A stretch of DNA of 11,517 nt, from NCBI GenBank assembly GCA_965371225.1, contig CBDUXP010000092.1:1-11517 (forward strand), written 5' to 3'. The number at the start of each line of letters is the position of its first letter. Positions within the stretch are counted from its first letter, which is position 1. Below the pieces are notes generated by a model, which saw only the letters and a list, made by a program, of their open reading frames with translations, was not told where the DNA came from and made no database searches. Of the stretch, positions 6,977 through 11,517 are shown piece after piece. A program made the position numbers and the translations under genes. The DNA is from CBDUXP01 sp965371225 [NCBI: uncultured bacterium] (lineage in GTDB: Bacteria; Abyssobacteria; SURF-5; CBDUXP01).

Positions 6977-9151
6977 ATGTACCAAGACATCTACATCGCC
7001 CTGGATAATTCGGAACTCTCGACGCGCGGTCTCGATCTCGGCATCAGGTTCGCGCACACATTCGGCGGCAAGCTGACCGGCAGCCACGTGTACGCCGCGG
7101 CGCTGCACGACCAACGCTTCCGCCAGATGGAGGGAGGGCTGCCCGAGCAGTTCAAGAAAGAGAAGGAACTCATCCGGCAGCGGAAGGTGCACGACTCGCT
7201 CATCACGCGCGGGCTGGAACTGATCACCGATTCGTACCTCGATGTGTTCCGCAGCCGCTGTGAGAAGGCGGACGTGCCGTACGACACGCGCTCGCTGGAG
7301 GGGAAGAACCACGTGCGCCTCGTCGAGGACATTGCGGAGCGCAAGCCCGACCTGGCGATCGTCGGCGCGCTTGGGCTCGGCGCCGTGCCCGATAGCCTGA
7401 TCGGCGGGGTGTGTGAGCGAGTGCTGCGGCACACGAGCGTCGACACCTGGGTGGTGCGTGGGCCGCTCGATCCGCACGGTGGCGAGTGCGAGCCGCGTAT
7501 CGCCGTCGCCATCGACGGGAGCCCGCGCGCTTATGGCGGGCTGGTGGCCGCGCTGGAACTCGGCAAATCGCTCGGTCTGGACGTGGAAGCCATCGCGGCA
7601 TTCGATCCGTACTTCCACACCGTGGCGTTCCGCTCCATCGCCACCGTGCTCAGCGAAGAGGCAGGGAAGATCTTCCGCTTTAAGGAGCAGGAGAAGCTTC
7701 ACGAGGAGATCATAGACTCGGGACTGGCGCGCATCTACCAGGCGCACCTCGACGTGGCGGCGCGCGTCGCCGAAGAGATGGGCGCATCGATCCGCGTGAA
7801 ACTGCTCGCGGGCAAGGCGTTCGCTGAAATCCTGCGGTACGTCCGCGAAGAGCGGCCGTGGGCGCTCGTGCTCGGCCGCTCCGGCATTCACCAGGATCCC
7901 GAAGGCGTCGGCGCCGAGATCGGCGGAACCTCCGAAAACCTGGTGCGCGCCGTGCCGTGCCACGTGTTGATGGCCGCGCGGACGTTCACGCCGCCCATGG
8001 ACGAGTTGGCGGAAGAGACCATGACGTGGACCACCGAAGCTGAAGCGCGTATGGAACACGTGCCTTCGTTCGTACGCAATATGGTGCACAAGGCCGTGGT
8101 GCGCTATGCGGCGGACATGGGCCACACGGTCGTCACGTCGGACTTGCTGGACCAGGCCATGGGCGACCTGATGCCCGCAGGCCACGGCAAGCCGGCCGGG
8201 GCGCCCCATGCGCCACCCGCCGCGGCCACGGACGCGCAGGGCAACGGTGCGCCGAAGCGCTGGACCGAAAAGGCGAAGGCGCGTCTGGGGCAGGTGCCCA
8301 AGGGGATGATGCGGACGCGCATGCGGGAGCGCGTGATCGAGATGGGGCAGGCGCGCGGGGCCACGTCGGTCGACCTTACGTTGGTGGAAGAAGCCATCGC
8401 CGCCGGGCGCGAAGAAATGCGGCAGGCGATGGAAGCCAAACCGGAACACCCGATTCCCGTGCCCACCGCGGCCCCTGCCGTCGTAGCGCCCACCGAGTCG
8501 TCCGGTGCGGTGACATTGCCCGAGGCGTTCATCCAGTGGCAGTTGGACGTGCGTCGCGGCGTGTTCGACCGGATCCGCAAGCGGGACCCGATCGCGTTTG
8601 TGGCCGCGCATCTGCCGATGTTGAGCACGTTGAACGCCGAGGGTGCGTTCCCCATCCACGCCAGCACGAAGGGCGTCGGCTTCTTCCCGCTCGTGGCGCA
8701 TCGCGACGCCTACCTGACAGCCATCGCGGATTGTCTTGAGCGCGTCAAGGGGTGCCCGGCGGACGAAACGGCTGAGCAGCGCGTCGCCGTTGCGCGTGAC
8801 TTCTACACGCAACGCGAGCACATCGACTGGAGCGCGTTCGGGCTCCTGGAAATCTTCAAGGGGCAGACGTGGCGTAACCTGGCCGCGGACCCGCGCGTGA
8901 CGCTGCTGTTCACCGGCACGGGGCCGACGTACACGAGCTACCAAGTGAACTGTACCGCCGAGATCGTCGGGCCGGAGGATTCGCGGTTCCAATTCCTGCA
9001 CGGCATGCGGCAGCTCTTCGAATACGAGCGTTTCCACCTGCACCAGCCCAGCTACACGGCTGCGTACATCCTGCACGTGCGCGAAGTGTTCGATAAAACG
9101 CCGGTGATGGGGCGCGCCGGGAAGAAAGTGGCGCACGGGGCCCCGGCATGA
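6977..9151 (+). CDS. Tandem universal stress protein fused to two PCP_red domains and an uncharacterised C-terminal domain
   Basis: This 724-residue cytoplasmic protein appears to have five parts. Residues 2-161 and 173-333 are two universal stress protein (USP) domains: MYQDIYIALDNSELSTRGL start, GALGLGAVPDS loop and TWVV end; then IAVAIDGSPRAYGGL start, LGRSG loop and CHVLM end. The nucleotide-binding loops are near, but not exact matches to, the usual G-2x-G-9x-G-S/T form. A PCP_red copy follows at 350-395 (WTTEAEARMEHVPSFVRNMV). After a Pro/Ala linker comes a more divergent copy at 428-476 (RWTEKAKARLGQVPKGMMR). Residues about 513-714 form an unassigned domain. The stretch GQTWRNLAADPRVTLLFTG and the following SYQVNCTAEIVG weakly recall FMN-binding split-barrel proteins. 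USP pairs commonly sense ATP or stress. The stop overlaps the radical SAM start (ATGA). Function unknown; a regulatory or cofactor-handling scaffold is inferred. Confidence 0.88.
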   Translation: MYQDIYIALDNSELSTRGLDLGIRFAHTFGGKLTGSHVYAAALHDQRFRQMEGGLPEQFKKEKELIRQRKVHDSLITRGLELITDSYLDVFRSRCEKADVPYDTRSLEGKNHVRLVEDIAERKPDLAIVGALGLGAVPDSLIGGVCERVLRHTSVDTWVVRGPLDPHGGECEPRIAVAIDGSPRAYGGLVAALELGKSLGLDVEAIAAFDPYFHTVAFRSIATVLSEEAGKIFRFKEQEKLHEEIIDSGLARIYQAHLDVAARVAEEMGASIRVKLLAGKAFAEILRYVREERPWALVLGRSGIHQDPEGVGAEIGGTSENLVRAVPCHVLMAARTFTPPMDELAEETMTWTTEAEARMEHVPSFVRNMVHKAVVRYAADMGHTVVTSDLLDQAMGDLMPAGHGKPAGAPHAPPAAATDAQGNGAPKRWTEKAKARLGQVPKGMMRTRMRERVIEMGQARGATSVDLTLVEEAIAAGREEMRQAMEAKPEHPIPVPTAAPAVVAPTESSGAVTLPEAFIQWQLDVRRGVFDRIRKRDPIAFVAAHLPMLSTLNAEGAFPIHASTKGVGFFPLVAHRDAYLTAIADCLERVKGCPADETAEQRVAVARDFYTQREHIDWSAFGLLEIFKGQTWRNLAADPRVTLLFTGTGPTYTSYQVNCTAEIVGPEDSRFQFLHGMRQLFEYERFHLHQPSYTAAYILHVREVFDKTPVMGRAGKKVAHGAPA

Positions 9152-11070
9152 CCGATTCCGCCGCACCGGCAAGGGCCCCCGCCGGCTCGGTGCTCCACGC
9201 GCTGTCGTGGAACCTGACAGCGCGCTGCAACCTCCGCTGTGGCCATTGCTACCTGGATGCGTCGGTGCGGGAGGCGCGCGATGCGCATGAGCTGGACCGC
9301 GCGGAGTGTCTCGCGCTGGTCGATGAGCTGGCGGCGGTCAATCCGCAGCTCTTCCTGATCCTGACGGGTGGGGAGCCGTTGTGCCACCCCTGGCTGGAGG
9401 ACATTGTCGCGCGGGCGACCGGCGCAGGCATGACCGTCGTGCTCGGCACGAACGGGACGCTGCTCACCGCGGACCGGGCGCGGGCGCTCAAGGCGCAGGG
9501 TTTGTCGGGCGTCGGCATCAGCATCGATGCGCCGGAATCCGAGGCGCACGACCGCCTGCGCGGTGTGGCCGGTGCGTGGGCGGGCGCCATGGAGGGGTTG
9601 CGCATCGCGCGCGACTGCGGCCTCGGTATCGTCGTGCAGACGTCTATCTTCTCGTGGAACCGGACAGGCCTCGATCGACTGGCGCGGTTGGCGGCGGATG
9701 TAGGGGCCGCGGCGCACAACGTGTACTTTCTCGTGTGCACCGGCCGCGGGCAGGGCATGACGGACTTGGACGCGGAGACGTATGAAGCGACGCTCGAGGA
9801 CATTCGCGCACTGCAATCGGAGTGGGCCGGGCGGCTGCACATCGGCGTGAAGTGTGCGCCCCACTACCAACGGCTGCTCGCGACACACGAACCTGCGTCG
9901 CCACATCTGCGCGGCTATGCCGGCGGCTGCCCGGCCGGAACGCATTACGCACGCGTGGATCCAATGGGCCAGGCGACGCCGTGCCCCTACCTGCCGCCCA
10001 CGGGCGAGAGCGTTCGGGAGCAACCATTCGCTGAGATCTGGACGAGTGCAGCGCCCTTCACCACGATCCGCGAACGATCGGCGCTGGGCGGAAAATGCGG
10101 CGGGTGCGACATGGTGCACGTGTGCGGCGGATGCCGGGCTCGCGCCTTTGCGCTGGAAGGCGATGTGATGGCGGAGGACCCGTCGTGCGCCTACGAGCCG
10201 CCGGAGCGAGACGCGGCGGCGCCGGCCGCGTTCGCGGCGGCGCCGGCCGCGTTCGCGGCTGCGCAGACGTTCGGGGCACAGGTGGAGCTCACCATGGCGT
10301 GGACGCCGGAAGCACGCGACCGCTTGGACCGTATTCCTTCGTTCCTCCGGGGCATGATCACGCAACGCCTGGAAGCGGCGGCACGGGAAGCCGGTGCCGA
10401 CGCCGTGACCGCCGAGATGATGCGGGAGTTGCGCGAGCGGGGGATGGGCGGGGGAATGCCTGCGGGACGTATTCCTGCAGGCGCGCCGCCCTTCCCGATT
10501 CCCGAAGCGCCGGGGCCATCCGCTGATTCGGATAGGGAAAGCGTGGGGTGCCGGAAAGACGAAGAGATCCAGTGGGACGCGGACGCGCTCGCGCGGTTGG
10601 CGAACGCGCCGGACTTCGTGCGGCCGGGGATTCGCAAGCTCATGGGGCTGCGGGCGCGGCAGCGGGGCCACACGCGGATCACAAGCGAGTTCCTCTCGGA
10701 AATCCGCAACGAATCCATGCTGCGCGTCGCCACGGTCGTGCGCCGTTTCGGTTTCGACGCCATGGAGGACGACGCGTTCGGCGAAGCGAAACAGCGGATG
10801 CACAAACGGCCGCGCAAGCTGCAGGTCATCGACGCGATCCGAGAATTCCTGGGTGCACGGACCGAGAAGAACGAGGACATCATCGCCAAGTTCGAACAGT
10901 ACATGGCCGTGGCTCCGACGCGCGGGGTCGCCTGGACGCCGGATGCCCTCGAGTGGTTGGAGGAGCACGACGCGGAGGGGGTGCGCGAAGACATCGAGGC
11001 GCGAGTACGGGCGTTGCACTTACCTGTGGTTAGTCTGGAACTCATCCAGGAGTTGTATGTGCCAAAATGA
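9148..11070 (+). CDS. Radical SAM protein (NirJ/AhbD/SPASM-like) with three C-terminal PCP_red-like domains
   Basis: This 640-residue protein starts at the ATG overlapping the previous stop. The radical SAM domain (about 16-235) has the CNLRCGHC cluster motif (C27, C31, C34), GGEP at 74-77 and a GISIDAPE strand. A cysteine-rich region follows: C236 (VKCAPHY), C261 (GGCPAG), C279 (TPCPYL), C317, C320, C326, C329 and C347. This matches SPASM-type auxiliary 4Fe-4S binding and the general layout of NirJ, AhbC and AhbD, which modify haem precursors. A low-complexity Ala/Pro/Phe linker (about 356-372) leads to PCP_red copies at 384-430 (AWTPEARDRLDRIPSFLRGM) and 475-521 (IQWDADALARLANAPDFVRP), then an unassigned helical stretch (522-590) and a degenerate copy at 594-637. 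Peptide-modifying SPASM enzymes are an alternative, but no precursor-peptide gene is seen. The tetrapyrrole link rests on NirJ-like features plus PCP_red and is inference. Confidence 0.9.
   Translation: MTDSAAPARAPAGSVLHALSWNLTARCNLRCGHCYLDASVREARDAHELDRAECLALVDELAAVNPQLFLILTGGEPLCHPWLEDIVARATGAGMTVVLGTNGTLLTADRARALKAQGLSGVGISIDAPESEAHDRLRGVAGAWAGAMEGLRIARDCGLGIVVQTSIFSWNRTGLDRLARLAADVGAAAHNVYFLVCTGRGQGMTDLDAETYEATLEDIRALQSEWAGRLHIGVKCAPHYQRLLATHEPASPHLRGYAGGCPAGTHYARVDPMGQATPCPYLPPTGESVREQPFAEIWTSAAPFTTIRERSALGGKCGGCDMVHVCGGCRARAFALEGDVMAEDPSCAYEPPERDAAAPAAFAAAPAAFAAAQTFGAQVELTMAWTPEARDRLDRIPSFLRGMITQRLEAAAREAGADAVTAEMMRELRERGMGGGMPAGRIPAGAPPFPIPEAPGPSADSDRESVGCRKDEEIQWDADALARLANAPDFVRPGIRKLMGLRARQRGHTRITSEFLSEIRNESMLRVATVVRRFGFDAMEDDAFGEAKQRMHKRPRKLQVIDAIREFLGARTEKNEDIIAKFEQYMAVAPTRGVAWTPDALEWLEEHDAEGVREDIEARVRALHLPVVSLELIQELYVPK
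10212..10259. repeat. 21-bp in-frame tandem repeat, 2.3 copies
   Basis: The bases repeat with a period of 21 without mismatch across 48 nt. They encode the AAPAAFA-type linker between the Fe-S region and the first PCP_red domain of the radical SAM protein. It is probably a slippage-prone flexible linker. Confidence 0.85.
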
Positions 11071-11276
11071 GAACACTTCTTCACGTTGTGGTCCTTCGGG
11101 AGGGGGGCGGAAGTCCACCAATCGTTGCCCCAGCGGTGGATGGTGGTTCCGGTGTGGCACACAGGCCCGAATGCAATCAGGCGGGCGCCGCATTCGTCTA
11201 TATATGTGAAGGGTTAGCACGCAATCCCACCGGCTGCGGTCCGCGACTGCGCCCGGAGGTAGGCTAGGTAAAGAAG
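11071..11276. other. Intergenic region after the operon
   Basis: This 206-nt gap is the only sizeable non-coding stretch. It separates the nine-gene operon from a new secreted-protein gene, so it should hold the operon's transcription end and the next promoter. It contains a 7-bp inverted repeat followed by an AT island (11197-11205). It also has a weaker 6-bp inverted repeat (TCCACC 11114-11119, GGTGGA 11135-11140), and a GC-rich leader with GCGGTCCGCGACTG at about 11235-11248. No convincing -35 box and no strong T-run terminator were found. Confidence 0.6.
11168..11205 (+). promoter_or_regulatory. Inverted repeat next to AT-rich island, candidate operator/promoter or weak terminator
   Basis: CGAATGC (11168-11174) and GCATTCG (11190-11196) are perfect 7-bp arms around a 15-nt loop. 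TCTATATAT follows immediately, a striking AT run in this GC-rich DNA. TATATA at 11199-11204 could serve as a -10 box for the downstream gene, with the repeat as an operator. Alternatively the repeat plus AT run is a weak terminator of the operon. No good -35 match sits 16-18 nt upstream. Confidence 0.35.
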
Positions 11277-11517
11277 ATGAACCTACACACGCGAAAGAAC
11301 GCGCTCATCGTGTCGGCGATTATTCTCGCCGTGGGGCTGTGCTGGACCGCAGCGCCGGCGGCGTGGGCCGGGGACGATCCGTCGATCCAGGGTGAGTTGC
11401 GCACGAACATTCAAGCGGCGATGCAAGACTTCGTGAAAGCGCAGACGGTGAACGGCGTCTTTTACCAGTACGATCCTGTCGACGGGCAGATGCTGCGCCT
11501 GCACTTCAAGAACCTGC
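11277..11517 (+). CDS. Secreted protein of unknown function, 3'-truncated by window edge
   Basis: The ATG at 11277 opens a frame that stays open to the window end (80 codons visible). An in-frame TAG at 11265-11267 rules out a start further upstream. The first ~31 residues are a clear signal peptide: basic MNLHTRK, a hydrophobic core and an AWA-GDD cleavage site. The visible mature part (DDPSIQGELRTNIQAAMQDF, then VNGVFYQYDPVDGQMLRLHF) is an amphipathic helix followed by beta-like sequence. No cysteines, haem motif or known domain are visible. GGAGG at 11255-11259 is too far (17 nt) to be an ideal ribosome-binding site; AAGAAG just before the ATG may serve. I do not recognise the family. Its separate upstream region suggests its own transcription, though its periplasmic location fits the neighbouring cytochromes. 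Confidence 0.75.
   Translation, partial: MNLHTRKNALIVSAIILAVGLCWTAAPAAWAGDDPSIQGELRTNIQAAMQDFVKAQTVNGVFYQYDPVDGQMLRLHFKNL

Noticed and set aside
6623-9172. 849-codon open frame on the minus strand
   Set aside because: It is antisense to the zinc-ribbon and USP/PCP_red genes, whose translations show clear domains, ribosome-binding sites and an overlapping stop/start. The antisense protein is His/Arg-rich with no recognisable domain, as expected of a GC-rich shadow frame.
9052-11019. 655-codon open frame on the minus strand
   Set aside because: It is antisense to the radical SAM gene and is Arg/His/Ala-rich without motifs. The plus-strand frame has CNLRCGHC, GGEP and repeated domains.
6503-11070. 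Photosynthesis (dark protochlorophyllide reductase) gene cluster
   Set aside because: Only the small PCP_red module is shared with BchB/ChlB. No nitrogenase-like BchL/N/B catalytic domains or other chlorophyll genes are present.
9148-11070. Radical SAM-modified peptide (RiPP) cluster
   Set aside because: SPASM-like cysteines would fit, but I saw no short precursor-peptide gene, transporter or protease in the window.
11114-11140. Intrinsic terminator at the TCCACC/GGTGGA repeat
   Set aside because: The stem is only 6 bp with a 15-nt loop and no T-run follows.
11211-11260. Cobalamin riboswitch
   Set aside because: GCGGTCCGCGACTG resembles part of the core, but one base is missing and the AAGAGGGAA-like and other conserved blocks are not seen. 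It is kept only as a check under the intergenic finding.

Overview
The window is a GC-rich bacterial segment in which every supported gene reads left to right. Nine genes (nt 3 to 11070) are packed with ATGA stop/start overlaps or gaps of 36 nt or less, so they are probably one operon. A 206-nt gap follows, then the start of a secreted protein that runs off the right edge. No RNA gene, insertion sequence, CRISPR array or integrase was seen. The composition and gene content suggest an environmental chemolithotroph-like lineage (for example Methylomirabilota/Rokubacteria, Nitrospirota, Acidobacteriota or a planctomycete), but nothing here fixes the taxon.

The left half (nt 3-5602) is an electron-transfer module. 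It holds the C-terminal part of a polytopic membrane protein resembling bd-like quinol oxidases, a membrane-bound monohaem cytochrome c, a dihaem cytochrome c fused to an ethylbenzene-dehydrogenase-type (EB_dh) haem-binding domain, a secreted protein with a cupredoxin-like copper motif, and a membrane-anchored dihaem cytochrome c. No molybdenum catalytic subunit or iron-sulfur subunit, such as NxrA/NxrB-type partners, lies in the window.

The right half (nt 5622-11070) looks like a maturation or regulation module. It has an Mrp/NBP35-type ATPase (iron-sulfur carrier family), a small zinc-ribbon protein, a tandem universal stress protein and a NirJ/AhbD-like radical SAM protein. The last three all carry C-terminal copies of one ~45-residue helical domain that I recognise as PCP_red, the domain at the C-terminus of the BchB/ChlB subunit of light-independent protochlorophyllide reductase. 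I count six copies (1 + 2 + 3), the last one degenerate, and no photosynthesis gene nearby.

The working inference is that the PCP_red proteins, the radical SAM enzyme and the Fe-S carrier help make, modify, insert or sense a tetrapyrrole or metal cofactor used by the upstream cytochromes. This is the most promising candidate for an undescribed system here. The co-transcription and domain architectures are read from the sequence; the shared function is inference.
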